64,000 nucleotides of DNA from Blattamonas nauphoetae. Its lineage: Eukaryota; Preaxostyla; Oxymonadida. The stretch is from contig JARBJD010000186.1 in the NCBI GenBank assembly GCA_033064195.1, forward strand, positions 82,361-146,360, given 5' to 3'. The first letter of the stretch is position 1, and every line of letters begins with the position of its first letter. Positions 23,395 to 35,077 of the stretch are shown one piece after another. Made by a program: the position numbers and the translations under genes. The notes under the pieces are model-generated. The model had not been told where the DNA came from, made no database searches, and saw nothing but the letters and a program-made list of their open reading frames with translations.

Positions 23395-25364
23395 AGGCTT
23401 GTCTGACCGGCACTGACCTGTCAGTTTTCACCGAAAAGTACTGACGGTCACTGACCGGAGTTTTTTCGGAACCCATAATCGGAAGTTACCATTTCTCCGA
23501 AGTGGATTCCCAAAAATCTAAAATTTGAATGAATGACAAGGGTAATTGACAATTTTCTTCGGAAACACAATATTTGAATTGTTATCACTTCAATGACGCC
23601 GTACCACCCTTATTTTCACAGATTTAAGATTTCGAGTGTGAGAATAAACAGTTATGGTTTGATCCTATCATGCTGGGGAGATCAGCTCCTCTTCTTTCAC
23701 ACCAAGCACATCACCAGAACCCCTGACAAAATCCAATTCACCATCAAACTTGATTCAGAGAAAACGTTGTACCGGTTGGAAGACTCATGACCGTGTTCGA
23801 ATAAGGGCGACTCTCGATTATTCTGGATGTAGAAGTTCAAACAAGCAGTATATTCTGATCATTTCAGTTTCATTCTTTCTCACTCCTCGTTTTCTGATTG
23901 GCGATAGTCTTGATTCTCAGTTTTAAGACCACTGTCTTGAAGATTGGATTAATCTTGACAATATCACCTTGAACAGACACAACACGATGTGACGGCACTA
24001 AATCTCTTGTTCGAACTCCATCCTCAAAGATGACACCATAAGGTCTCAACGGATCTCAATCTCTGATTTTGATCGTGACTGGTTCTCAATCAAGCACTCT
24101 CCATGTCCTCATTTCTCTGATCTTCCCTTATTTCACTCTTTCAATGTCAGCCGTTCACATTGTCTTCATCTATCAGCGGATTATTGTATCACACATCAAA
24201 ACAACAATCAAAGATTCAAGGATGCGACTGACGAGTGAGATGTTGGGACATAGACACGTAGTGAATGGCACGGTCAAGGCTGTTCTTCCAACACCTCCAC
24301 ATGCGAAGGCACAAGTGACAGAAACACTGAAAACGGGTGAAACGACGGAAGAGAACAAAGACCTTCAACCAGAAGTGAAGAAAGTAATCTCGAACCGCGG
24401 AAAGAGGAGAAACAACCGCCGAAGAAGGAAGCTCCGACCATATTAGTCACCACCTCTATTCACTCCATAATCTTATCAAGAAGCGTCACCATCATCACTC
24501 GACAACATGAAAAGAAGGACGAAAAGAACATTATCCTCCCTCCCATCTCGTCAAATCAGGTTCAACGTATCTCATCCACTCGTCTCCATCCTGTATTCAA
24601 TGTGTCGTTCACTACTTCTCTGATCATCACTTCCAACTTCATCCTTTTCTTCCACCTCGCTCTGATTAATCTCTCGTTCACCATAGAATTCAATCCCATC
24701 CACTGTTCTGTGAAATAGAGTGGTGAAAAGAGGTATTTTTGTGAAAAAAATGGCAAAAAACTCAATCACGTCTAGAGCGAGAAATACACATATAAATCAC
24801 AGATAATTACAGCAAAATGGAAGGAATATTGAGAAGTAGTCAAATAGTTTAAAAGGTAGGAACAATCTTTCCCAGATAGACCAATTGACACTGAACGCAT
24901 TCAACGATGCGATTTCCATTTTCTGTCAATCATATTGAGAAGGAATGAAGGCAAACCGATTCTGACATGAGTCTTGGAACTGCGCGGTGAATCTTGAGTT
25001 CAGATCAGCATCATGATCGATTGAATACACGATGGAAAATGATGGTCACATTGTGGGATGATATTAATAGAAAAGATAGTAAAAATGACAGAAAGTCAGA
25101 CATTCACTTTGATTATTTGATCTGTATCTCAACTGAGAAGATATCTAGTAAGGAGGAAGTGGAAAGTCACATTGATTATGAGAAAGACATGGAAAGAGAA
25201 TATGACGAGCACAAACAGTTTCAGTGCATAAATCTTGACATAAGTACCGACCAATTTGCCTGTTTCAAGTTCATAGCAAGCAATTTCATGTTCTGATGAG
25301 ATCTGACCCTTTGATGAATTGTCTACTGACACTGACCGGCGTTTTTGGCCGGTCAGACAAGCCT
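23395..25364. mobile_element. TIR element of 1.97 kb with 10-bp target duplication (MULE-like)
   Basis: The ends are inverted: AGGCTTGTCTGACCGGC on the left and GCCGGTCAGACAAGCCT on the right, with further GACCGG/CCGGTC words inside. A perfect 10-bp direct repeat, ATCCTGTTTT, flanks it (23385-23394 and 25365-25374). Duplications of 9 to 11 bp are typical of Mutator-like elements. No transposase is recognisable. Internal frames (for example 24069-24446, basic at its C-terminus, and 24994-25296) may be captured or random sequence. Confidence 0.8.
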
Positions 25365-25675
25365 ATCCTGTTTTTCCTGAAGTTCTCATTCCATTGGAAT
25401 GAAAATAAAGTCACCCGTATAATTCAAAAACACTGAATCAAAACAATTGAACTCGAATAACATGAACAAAACAACTTTGAAATCAACACTTTTTTGTGTT
25501 CAGTGTTTGAAAACACTCGAACGAAGAAACCAGGAAAACGAAGTGAATGATTCAGAGAAGATGCACAAACAAAACAAAAAGAGGAGAATCTCAAATTCTG
25601 TGATGGATGGGATCGAACGCAATGCACATCCTCAACGAGGGTGCATTCGAAGGGCAACAAAAGAAGTGGGCTGAC

Positions 25676-26119
25676 TCACAAAACGGACGAAAAATCAAAG
25701 TGAATGACTTGCGACATCTGCTCCACTCGTCGGACTGTGTCGAGGAGAGTCCCAATCAGAGCCACTCCGTTTTCGTAGTCCTCCAAAAACGATGACGACG
25801 ACACGGACACAAACACAGCATCCAACACTCCATGCTGCACCAACTCCATCCGAGCAGAGTCAGAACTCACTTGCACAAGACGGGTCAGGAACTCCAACGC
25901 AGCTGATACGACAGAAGGGATGGGAGAGCTGAGAGAAAATGAGAGAAAGAAGAAAGGAACACACAGAAGATATTTCACGAGTTGTTTAACAGAAGATGGC
26001 TTCATTTGAAATGAAACCAGATCGTCGCGTCGAGACAGACAACCCAACGAAGAGACGAGCACAGACGTGTTTGACGAAGAGGCATCGTTGGAGTCTGGCT
26101 GCAATCCGAACAGTAGTCT
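25676..26119 (-). pseudogene. 3' piece of a split large-family gene (member B)
   Basis: 148 codons, read from RLLFGLQPDS to the stop at 25676-25678, and closely matching the C-terminus of member A (LTRLVQVSSDSARMELVQ, SSSFLEDYENGVALIG). The frame enters straight from element sequence at 26120. Its missing upstream part is at 35535-37700. The joined sequence would read RWFD then RLLF with no lost or added base. The 3' flank (25420-25675) also matches that of member A. Confidence 0.85.
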
Positions 26120-26439
26120 TTGTAACAAACCGAGGTTCCTCTGATATTGAGAAGTGGTCCGAAGTAAGGGATTCGGTCCAAATAGGACCAATGAGAACAA
26201 GAACACTTCAAAACTTAGAAGATTCTGGTCACCTTACATTTTCCAATCATCAGGGCGAACCCATGAAGAAAGGGACTGTCGCAATGCGACGAAAGAGGAA
26301 ACAAAAACTATTATATGCTTGCAACAGAAAATCCTCAACGAGGAACAAAAAACTGTTGCAAGTCTTTGTAAAGAGAGTTCCAAAGGGAACTGGTAAACTG
26401 GCCCCCTGCCCCTCGCGGCTTGTGGAAGCAGGTCATCAA

Positions 26440-26513
26440 GAGGAACCTCGGTTTGTTACAAGCACCGCCCTTACCAGTAGGTGCTGTTCAAACCTCGGTC
26501 CCTCTGATATTGA
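26440..26513. repeat. Internal complementary region of DIRS-like element
   Basis: Here the complement of the left end (AACCTCGGTTTGTTACAA) runs directly into GCACCGCCCTTACCAGTAGG, the complement of the right end. The join is at 26461/26462. In DIRS elements this region templates completion of the ends during circle formation. Confidence 0.85.
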
Positions 26514-29500
26514 GACTTGAAAGGAACAGAAAGAAAACAAGTGATAGATGAGCTGAAAAGAAAAGGCATCCATTTTCTTGGGTTTCACTCTTTGGACCAT
26601 GCTCGTCAGAGAGACCGTGACTCCCTTCAAAAGGGCTGCCACAGGCCGCTGAGTTGACCTGACGCTATGATGACGCTGAGAGACTTCTGCTGCAACAGGC
26701 GCGAAGCGCGAATGGAAACAACCTGTTTGCCCGGTTGAGGAGAAGCACAGAGTGGAGGGTAGGTCGGTGTTCTGTCGCAGTGAAGCATCGAGAAAAGCGT
26801 TTGGAGGCTTGGTTCCATTCCGGATTCGAGACTCGAGTCAGCAGCTGTTGGAGCAAGAGATCCGCTAAGTACTCACTGCATGAGGTGCATATTATTGTGG
26901 GTCATCCGATTGCTGTGACCATCCAAGCCCTTTCTCGTTGTTTTCAGGTTCGATTGCAAAAGCGACGATTGGAACCGTTGTTTTAAGGACTGTCCCTTCA
27001 GAGTAATGTCGTTTCCTTGTTCCAAATCTGTCGCGACTTCAGTGAGTGATTCAGGAGCAAAACTGACGCGGCTGCTCGTTTGGATGCCGAATATCGTCGT
27101 CCGTTTAATGTGAGATTGGTGAAGTTTGTGTTCGTCAATTCGAACGAACCAGATCGAAGTTTGTTTTCTTCCGACAACCTTTGTGGTGATGAATACCTCT
27201 CCTGTTCAATGGATAACCTTTCTCTGTCCATTAATCGTATGGGGAGTAATTGTGGTCGTGTCCTTCTTCCCGAATTCCAGCTGCAACGTCACGGCTTTGA
27301 AATGTGGCAAGTCCCCGTCTACTGTGAATGTGTCCTTTCATTACACCAGATGAGTACTGGTCATCGCAGTTTTCCCTGTCGATCGTATCTTGCTTCACTC
27401 TCTCCCTAGGCGTGGAATCGAATGGTGGAGAATGCTTGTCCGCCTATGATTCCAGTACTGTGTGAAGTGATCCCTTTTCTGTCGATGAAGGGCTAATCTG
27501 GGACTTGTTGAGCGTTCCTGTCGTCTGGTGCTCTCTCAGTGTGGATCTCGACAACATAACAACCAGAATTAATGACGGAATTGTGGTTTTGTAGATTATC
27601 TTTACTGTGTCAATAAAAATGGGTGGAAATCGCAGTCGGGAAAGGAATCTTTGCCGTTTTCATGAATTGTGGTTCTTTGGAGATGATGACTGTGCGGAGG
27701 ATCCGGTCTTGATATGGCTCCGTTGATGATATCGGTGAGGTGAGTCGTATGTATTGGGTGAGAGCGATAACCGATTCGTCTCAATTGAAAGGAAGGTCAT
27801 GTCTTCAATCAGAGCAATTAACGATGCCACGAGACAGGGCTCCAACTTGGGATGGTGAGCGAGTGAAACGTTGAGGAATTCGACGATGGTGTTTATTCCG
27901 CCACAGCGACTTAGAACTTGATGGACTCCTCGCCATCTTCGACATCGTTGGATTGAGTTTGCGCCCTCTGCCTTCGTGAGGGAAATATCCCTGCAACCAG
28001 GAGGGGCGGGCTGAGTGGTTGAGCTCAGGGAGGACTCTTGGTTGAATTTTAGTTTCAACTTTGCCATATTTCTGCATTTTAATGCTAACTTAATTGTCGC
28101 TGACGTTTCTGCGATGTCTTGACATCGAAAACTTTGTAACTTGTCGAACGGAGGGAATTTCGAGATGAACATGGTTGGGACGCTACTCCCCTTTGCCTTG
28201 ATGTTGTCATCTCACTTTGCTGATTTAAGACTGGCCGATTCAGTTATACTGAGGATGACAGCAGCCACAACCGTCTCGGTGTTGTCAATTCTTGATGACG
28301 GATCGCTTGGTTGAGCCTCTTGATGGGGGGGACTGGAGACAGGCGTCAACTTCGTGCGCTTCACCCCTGCGCTTGACCGTATGGATGAGCCAAAACAACT
28401 GGAACTTGAGTTGCATGGCGAGGAGCTGACAGTTCTCTCCAAACGTTCTCTTCCTCAGATCGGTATCATTAGAAATCGTGTGTATCTCATCTTTGCTTTC
28501 AATGAAGGTCTGGACAGCCGCAACTGGTACTTGAGTTGCGCGGCGGAGAGCTCACAGTTCTCTCCAAATGTTTTTCCTCCTCCGATCGGCATCATTAGAA
28601 ATCGTGTGTATCTCATCTTTGCTCTCAATGAAGGTCTGGGCGGCAGCAACTGATACTTGAGTTGCCGCGCATGTCGACTCGGGTTCTATTCTGATCTCCT
28701 TCCATCGCAGATTGCTATCGTTTATGACGTTCTGTTGAACCCGATAATCTTTGTGATGAATTGACACATCAGAGTCTGGTGGCGTGATCGACAGTGAGCT
28801 GTCGTGGTCCGAGAGTGTTATTTCCCCCGATTTACGTCGATAGTGCCACAGTGGTGATAAATGCAAATCGCACTTGCGCGATGATTCCAGCTATAGATTA
28901 GGAACATATGAGGCTGCTGCCCGGAGTTGTTACTCCAACTTTGACGAAAGGCTCGACATCTCCTTGCGAGAGATTCTCACCGTTGATGGTTCTCGATGGT
29001 AAGCCAGAAGGCGGAGACAGTGTGAGAGTTACTGTCGGAGGGATCATCATCTTGGAGCACTGCCTATACGGCTTCCTCCCAATTCTTAAAGAGGAACGGC
29101 TGAAGGATCCGATTGGTAATATAGTGTTATAATGCTATTCTTGTGTCTAGGAACGACTCAACGGGATCCAAGTGTGTGTAGGGGAACATTTTATCTTGCT
29201 GAACCGGAGTTCACTAGGAAGCGATATCGACCTCCAATTTAAGGTGTTTTTCAACGAAACGTGTCCAATATTGCCAAACTACGTCGAATCGAGTCTGATT
29301 GTCGAGCTGAAGGAGGGCTTAAACAAGCGAAGGATGATGTTCCTATTTTGTGCTGATTTATCAGTTCTTATCCGGAGAAGAACGTTTAAGTCGGTTCACC
29401 ACCCGTTTTGCGCAACGTAAAGACCACTTGATGCCCCTTGCTTGATGGCATTGTGAGTTGTGAACCCCTGCTGGGTTCAAGACGATCGGGGAATTCAAAT

Positions 29501-30416
29501 GGGTTTAATCACCATTTGTCGAATAATAAACGATCCATTGCTGATTTCTTTAACTGTTGGGGGGAGGGAATTGTTTCTCCGTTGTTTCATTCCGATCGCT
29601 TTTTGTGAAGTCTTGAATAATGGTATTGACTCTTCTGGAGTCTTCATCACTCAAATATTAACTGGATGTGATGCTCGGTAGGATCGAGATAACTGAATCA
29701 AACTCCGCTGGACGATCAACAGCAAAAACAAGGTCCTGATTCCGGAGTGTGGCGAAGGACTCATGATTTGTACAGATGCGGTGATGATTCTGCTCGAGTT
29801 GGGGCGCTTGAACCCTCATTCATTCTTTGTCGATTCCGATATATCTCCTCTCATATCAAGGAGTTCTCCTGTCTTGAGATGTCTCGATTGTTCTCACCCC
29901 GTTATGACACGACTTGAGAGTGTAAACAGTCTCGACGCTTGTATCTGTACGCCTTGTGCAATTGTGCGAGGTGTTTGGTGAGCTAAGAACTGAATCCGGT
30001 TATTCTACACCGCCATGAAAGTGTACGCTGAGGGAGGTATTTGTCCCCCAATCTCCAATGTCGGACTGTACTAATTCGCCCTTCGTCATTAACGGGATGT
30101 ATTGTGTCTTGTTTGTTTCGATTTGAGCAGGATATTTGGATTGACAGTCATCGGCTGTGTCCGGCCGATAAGTGCACGCCGAAGTATCGGAGTTGAGTGC
30201 TACTGCTTCGTGCTGGAAATATCTTCGAACCTTCCTCCTTGGTAAGTAATTCGAACGCCTTTGAGATTCGTCGGACAATCTTATTGTCATCTCCTTCTTT
30301 CTTGTGAGCCTGGTAAGTAATATATTCCTAACCCAGAAGGAATAACGATTCTGGTGAATTGAGGCTGGAACTTCGTCAGAAGAGAGACTTGTCGATTCTG
30401 AAGAGGTAGTGTGATT
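26514..30416 (-). other. Interior of the outer DIRS-like element, unassigned
   Basis: The sequence matches 37820-41780 in inverted orientation. Frames on both strands are interrupted. The strand expected to code gives pieces such as HQVLSRCGGINTIVEFL (27805-28172), SSRIDNTETVVAAVIL and SQGDVEPFVKVGVT, none recognised. A tandem duplication with units of about 125 bp lies at about 28398-28665. It could be captured host sequence or very decayed element genes. Confidence 0.4.
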
Positions 30417-30735
30417 TTGTAACAAACCGAGGTACCTCTGATAATGAGAAGTGGTCGTGAGTAATGGGTTGGTCAATAGAGAGCCAACATAATGACGAAA
30501 CATTTCAATAATTAGAAACGCTTGGTATCCTTACTCTTTCCAATCATCAGGGCGAACCAATGATGAAAGGGACTGTCGCTTGCGACGAAAGAGGTAACAA
30601 AAATTGTTTTAGTGCTTGTAACAGAAAATCTCCAACGGAGAACAAAAAACTGTTGCAAGTCTTGTAAAAGAGTGTTCCAAAAGGAAGTAGAAACTAGTCC
30701 CCTGCCCCTCGCGGCTTGTGGTAGCAGGCAATCAA

Positions 30736-30810
30736 GAGGTACCTCGGTTTGTTACAAGCACCGCCCTTCTAGTAGGTGCTGTTCAAACCTCGGTCCCTCT
30801 GATAATGAGC
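30736..30810. repeat. Internal complementary region of the coding-rich DIRS-like element
   Basis: GAGGTACCTCGGTTTGTTACAA (complement of the left end) joins GCACCGCCCTTCTAGTAGG (complement of the right end) at 30757/30758. The left part carries the same GGTACC variant as this element's own left end, which shows it belongs to this copy. Confidence 0.88.
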
Positions 30811-30891
30811 CTTGAAAGGAACAGAAAGAAAGGAAGATGGTGAATGAATGAAATGAAGAACATCCATAATTAGAGCCTGACCATCAGATGC

Positions 30892-32503
30892 TTAGTCGTC
30901 TGAGAGACCGTGACTCCCGTTTAAGGGCTGCCACCAAGACGATGAAAGGACAGGGTAGCCGACGCCGAATAGGATGGGACGGGCATAGTATTCATCGGCG
31001 ACTGTTGAGCCGGGACTCCATCCGACGTGTGCGTTGAGAGTCCGGAGGTTGACTCGTCTCACGAGGCGGAGGTATGAAATGGCAGCGTGTTTAATGGAGT
31101 AGGGCCCGAACGTCTCAGGTATGCCTGCCTCCCTGAAGACCCTCTTGATCCTGTCTGTGATCCGCTGTTGGTTGAGTGGCTTGCCGGTGGAGAAGTCGAC
31201 CCATGTGTGTGAGAGGTCCGCATGCGGAAGAGACGAAAGTTGGTCAGTGACGGCCTGGACATTGTGGAGGTGGGCCTGGAGAGCGACATAGGGAGAATAG
31301 TCCGGAGCGCCTTCGTCCTCAATGAACTTCTGATGAAACACGTCCTGGCGTTGCTTCTGAATGACCGAGATCACCACGCGATTGACCCCCTCGTCCATTG
31401 AGGGACGAGGCCATTCTGATTCTCTTCCACTTGAGATGCACCAGTTCCTCGCGGCGACAGCAGGAATAAGTCAGGATGAGAACAATTGCCCTTGTCTGTT
31501 GGAGGTCTGGATTGGACTTGGCTTCCTCGAAGGTCGTTTGTGCCCACCTCAGTATCATATTGACGTTCCACATGCTCGTATACATTGGCGTCGTCTTCTG
31601 TGGATTCTGCTTTGCTATCAGCTTCTGAATAGAGAGAAGGGCTGTCTTGTCTAAGGCAAGTTCGGTGTGGAAAAGCTGAAGACTTGACTTGACGTGCGCG
31701 AGTATTTGGCGAGGAATAGAGGGAGACTCATTGAATTTGTCCTGGAGGTGGATGGCGAACTCTGCCAGTATCTTCTGGATCTCCCCGCCCTTCTTGACGA
31801 GATCTTCTGGGGAGAGGTGATTATCCAAACAATACTCTTCGAATAGTTTCCATGCGCGCCTCCACTTCGCCTCCGACTTATATCTTGTCTCCTCCAGCCG
31901 TATCAGTTTCTCGCCGTAGTTGCGAAGGGCACACAGAGAGCGGAAGAAGGTTCGGGGTGGGGAGAGTGTCATTCTATGAGAGACGCCAGAATCGAGCCTG
32001 GTGGTAGCTTCAAGTCCTCGAGAGGATTGTCGAGGGCTGTCAGTTGACTGTACTCTCCCAACAACATCTGCTTGCAATCGAGTTGTGACAGAAGAGTGGA
32101 CCACGGTTGGGCTCTCCACGCCGGAGTAATTAGGAGAGCTCTCTTCGGTCTCTGTATCATGAGCTTCCTCACTACTTTCGAGATCATCAAAATTGGGGGG
32201 TGGATCAGGAGATTCATTGTCATCTCGGACCAATCTTGGTCCATTACCCCTCCTCCAGCTTCTTCTTTCGCCCCTGAGAGAGAGAAATACATTGCGCATT
32301 GTTTGTTCTTGACGCTCGCGAAAAGATCCATCCCGGGATCGAAGTTCCATTTGTCCTTGACCAGTTGAAGAGCTTGTGGCAGGAGATGATATTCGCTGTG
32401 CGGGGGAGTCGTGAGAGCGCATCCGAGACTGAGTTGGCTTTGCCCGGGATGTGGTTGATCGACTGGAGGTGAAGGCCGAGCCGTTTGAACGTCTTGAAGA
32501 CAC
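30892..32503 (-). CDS. Tyrosine recombinase of the DIRS-like element
   Basis: Would catalyse integration of a circular DNA copy. Two overlapping frames: 32503-31319 (394 codons) and 31398-30892. The first has a serine/arginine-rich N-terminus, a helical core-binding region (KWRRAWKLFEEYCLDN) and the first catalytic arginine in SCCRREELVHLKW, near codon 348. The second has PYSIKHAAISYL, at the usual HxxR box, then NAHVGWSPGSTVADEYY with the GW and tyrosine nucleophile. The usual H and R of the HxxR box appear as Y and K. The frames change within a GGGGG run near 31389-31394, so one base may be missing or extra. The start is uncertain; the N-terminus overlaps the RNase H/methyltransferase frame. 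Confidence 0.85.
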
Positions 32504-34137
32504 TCCTGGTTATTTCGAGGAGAGGAAGACCTGCGCGTTGTCTCCGCAGGTTGTAGACAGCGGCTGTATTGTCCGATAGAATCGAGAGTGAGGAGACTCG
32601 AGCTCGTCTCAAATGCTTCGCAGCTGCTCGAACGCTCCGACCCACCGCTGCAGTCTCTTTCCAATTGCTCGTGTGCGAGCGCTCCTGTATGTTCCAGAAC
32701 CCGTGGAAATAAACAGTCGAACCAGTTAACTGGAGTGTCGCTCCCCAGCCTGTCGGACTGGCGTCCGTGGTGATTGAGGCTTGGCTCACTGTCGGTTGGA
32801 AGGAGAACGGAGAGTTGTTTGTCAGGCGCTTCTTCCAAAACTGTAATTCCCCCCAGGAGTTGGGGAGTGAGGCGAACCTTGCCGTTCCATCCAAACTTGT
32901 GGACGGTTGATGACAGGAGCGTTTGATGCCTTCGGAGATATAGACTTGCTTCTGGAATTGAAATACGCAGAAAACTGAGTGAGCCGATTAAGCTGGAGAG
33001 GTGTTTCAATGAGATCATTGCCCTCTGTTGGCAGGAGAGAGTCTGGGATTTGAGTAACGACAGGAGCTTCTTTCGTCTGCAATCCGTCACTTTGACAGTC
33101 TGGTCCTTCGAGTTGAGTAACCAGCCGAGGAACTCCGCCTCCTGGCTGGGACGGAGGAGACATTTGTCCTCCGCTATCACGAAACCCAGCTGGCGGAGTC
33201 TCTGAACCGCCTGAACTGTCTTGCTTCTCGCCTCGTCCTCTGAGTCCGCTATCAGGAGTAAGTCGTCCAGATAAAAGACTATTGAGATCTTCAACTCCTC
33301 CCTCAATGCCTTCACAGCGATCTTCATCGTCTTCGAGAACGTTCGGGGTGCGGTTGCCAATCCGAAAGGCAGTGCTTTGAACTGGTACGTCTTGTGTTGA
33401 AATTGAAAGCAGAGGAACTTGCGTAATGGTGGCGAGAGATGGATGTGCAGATACGCAGACTGTATGTCGATGGTTGTTAGCCAGGAGTGAGTGTTGATTA
33501 GAGGAAAGGCGGTTTGAATGTTTTCCATTTTGAAGTGAGTCGTTTTGATCTCTCTGTTTAGGTGAGATGCATCTATCACCTTTCTGTATTTCCCTCCCTT
33601 CTTTGCGACGAGGAATGTGGGAGAATCAGTTCCGCTGTCTCCGGCTGTATTTCCTCCACTGCACCCATTCGAAGTTCCTCTTGAAGAAGTTGATTGTAAG
33701 CTTCCATCTCCTCCGTTTTCCCTCTGAACGGTGGTGCTCTTCCCAATAGGCGCAGTCTGTCCGGTGAGTCGGCCTCCTTCCACTCCCAAAGAGCTCCCGC
33801 TTGAATAATATCCTTCCCACCAATATCTGCCCACAGTGAGATTCTGTCCAGGAGTCTCCCTGTTATCTTGACATCCTCCTGCTTTAATTCCGACTCTACT
33901 GGCCTTTCCTGTTGTAGTGTCGGTGAGGACCGAATTGTTTGACGGGGTACGGCCCTGCCCCCCTCTCGGTGAGAAAGCAGCGCCAGACTGCATATGTGTC
34001 ATCGGCGCTGGGCCAATCATTTGAGTGGTCTGATCGAAACCTGTCTGAGTTGGTTGATAAGAGGAAGTGGAACGTGGAAGTAAACTCACATCATTCGAGA
34101 GAGGGCGTCGAATGTTCATCTGGTCCATCATGTCCAT
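31969..34137 (-). CDS. Reverse transcriptase, RNase H and methyltransferase-like polyprotein of the DIRS-like element
   Basis: The reverse transcriptase shows KYRKVIDASHLNREI, TTIDIQSAYLHIHL, then FGLATAPRTFSK and the catalytic YLDD at codons 289-292, followed by AEFLGWLL. RNase H is read from a second frame (32894-32244), with ITTDASPTGWGATL, NWKETAAV, LSDNTAAVYNL and NHIPGKANSVSDALSR. The first frame then resumes with MDLFASVKN, a DQDWSEM block and LLITPAWRAQPW, matching the methyltransferase-like tail of DIRS polyproteins. Two compensating frame changes are therefore needed. The upstream part (34137-33640) is glycine- and serine-rich linker or the end of gag. The ATG is not certain. Confidence 0.9.
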   Translation of the reverse strand: MDMMDQMNIRRPLSNDVSLLPRSTSSYQPTQTGFDQTTQMIGPAPMTHMQSGAAFSPRGGQGRTPSNNSVLTDTTTGKASRVGIKAGGCQDNRETPGQNLTVGRYWWEGYYSSGSSLGVEGGRLTGQTAPIGKSTTVQRENGGDGSLQSTSSRGTSNGCSGGNTAGDSGTDSPTFLVAKKGGKYRKVIDASHLNREIKTTHFKMENIQTAFPLINTHSWLTTIDIQSAYLHIHLSPPLRKFLCFQFQHKTYQFKALPFGLATAPRTFSKTMKIAVKALREELKISIVFYLDDLLLIADSEDEARSKTVQAVQRLRQLGFVIAEDKCLLRPSQEAEFLGWLLNSKDQTVKVTDCRRKKLLSLLKSQTLSCQQRAMISLKHLSSLIGSLSFLRISIPEASLYLRRHQTLLSSTVHKFGWNGKVRLTPQLLGGITVLEEAPDKQLSVLLPTDSEPSLNHHGRQSDRLGSDTPVNWFDCLFPRVLEHTGALAHEQLERDCSGGSERSSSCEAFETSSSLLTLDSIGQYSRCLQPAETTRRSSSPRNNQECLQDVQTARPSPPVDQPHPGQSQLSLGCALTTPPHSEYHLLPQALQLVKDKWNFDPGMDLFASVKNKQCAMYFSLSGAKEEAGGGVMDQDWSEMTMNLLIHPPILMISKVVRKLMIQRPKRALLITPAWRAQPWSTLLSQLDCKQMLLGEYSQLTALDNPLEDLKLPPGSILASLIE

Positions 34138-34208
34138 GAAGTTCTTCTCGTCGACATATAGTGCGTGATATGTTCGTGAGGCGGCATCCGATGAAATGAG
34201 GATCGCGT

Positions 34209-35077
34209 CTAGGATCTTTGAGAGGATGGGGAGGTAGGATCAGACGTTGAAATTTGGGTGTGAACTTCGCCAATTAAAGCTGCTGCAACAAGGCTGTGTT
34301 GTGTTGCCATCCTGAGCATCTGCTGCTGAACTCCTAGTGGACTGTTAAGTTTTGGAGGATCGTCCGAAAACTGAGTCTGTATTTCCAAATCTCTTCGAGA
34401 GTTGTATGATGCCCGGGTTAATTCGTCAATCAATTGCGGAGGCAGAACATTCTTAACCCAGTCAGTGGTGAACTTCGTATGCCTCTTTTCAGCTTCTTTT
34501 CAAACTCGTCGCTGGATCCTTTCGATGGATGGGACTGAAATCTGAGTCCTGATACAGAGCGATGTAGGGGTCTTGTAGATCCAGATGTGGTGGTAATAGA
34601 TTCCGTTTCATCTTTGATGAGCGGTTTTTCTTCCAAGAGAACGAGATTTGCGTCGCCCCTCCTTTGATCTGTGCTTTTGTGCTTCCCTTCCGACCTATGT
34701 CCGGCCGAATAAAGAGATCTTTCTCGCTCATTCTGACGAGAGTAATGACTGGACGGAATGGAACCGCCAGAAGATGTGTTGGATGATTCCGAGCTGTCGG
34801 AACTGTCATCGTCGACCGGGTCCGTTGGACGTGAACGCTTGCGTTTTCTAATCGGAGAAGGTGCTCGCGTGGGAGGTATAGTTGTCCCGCGACGCTGGGA
34901 AGGTGGTACTTCCGGCGTTGTGGCCTGAGCCGTGTGAGATTGCTTTAACGATAGCGCGTCGAAAAACGCTGGGTCTGCGGTTCTAATACCACTAATAATC
35001 TGTCTGATGACATCAGGTGGTATTTGGTCGGAAGGGGCAGTGTCTGCTGCAGCTGAAGTTTCTGAATGTGTCGTCAT
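34209..35077 (-). CDS. Gag-like protein of the DIRS-like element
   Basis: From ATG 35077 the frame begins MTTHSETSAAADTAPSD, has a basic KRKRSRPTDPVDDDSSD stretch and ends at 34430. A one-base shift continues through TDWVKNVLPPQLIDEL, RASYNSRRDL and QHSLVAAALIGEVH to 34209. Position at the 5' end of the element, low complexity and lack of enzymes fit a gag-like nucleic-acid-binding protein. No zinc knuckle is visible. Confidence 0.65.

Noticed and set aside
29172-29681. Plus-strand frames in the outer DIRS-like element (for example SSLIVELKEGLNKRRM) as a gene
   Set aside because: Although also seen in the inverted relative at 38874-39314, they are interrupted by stops in both copies, run against the element's coding strand, and match nothing recognised.
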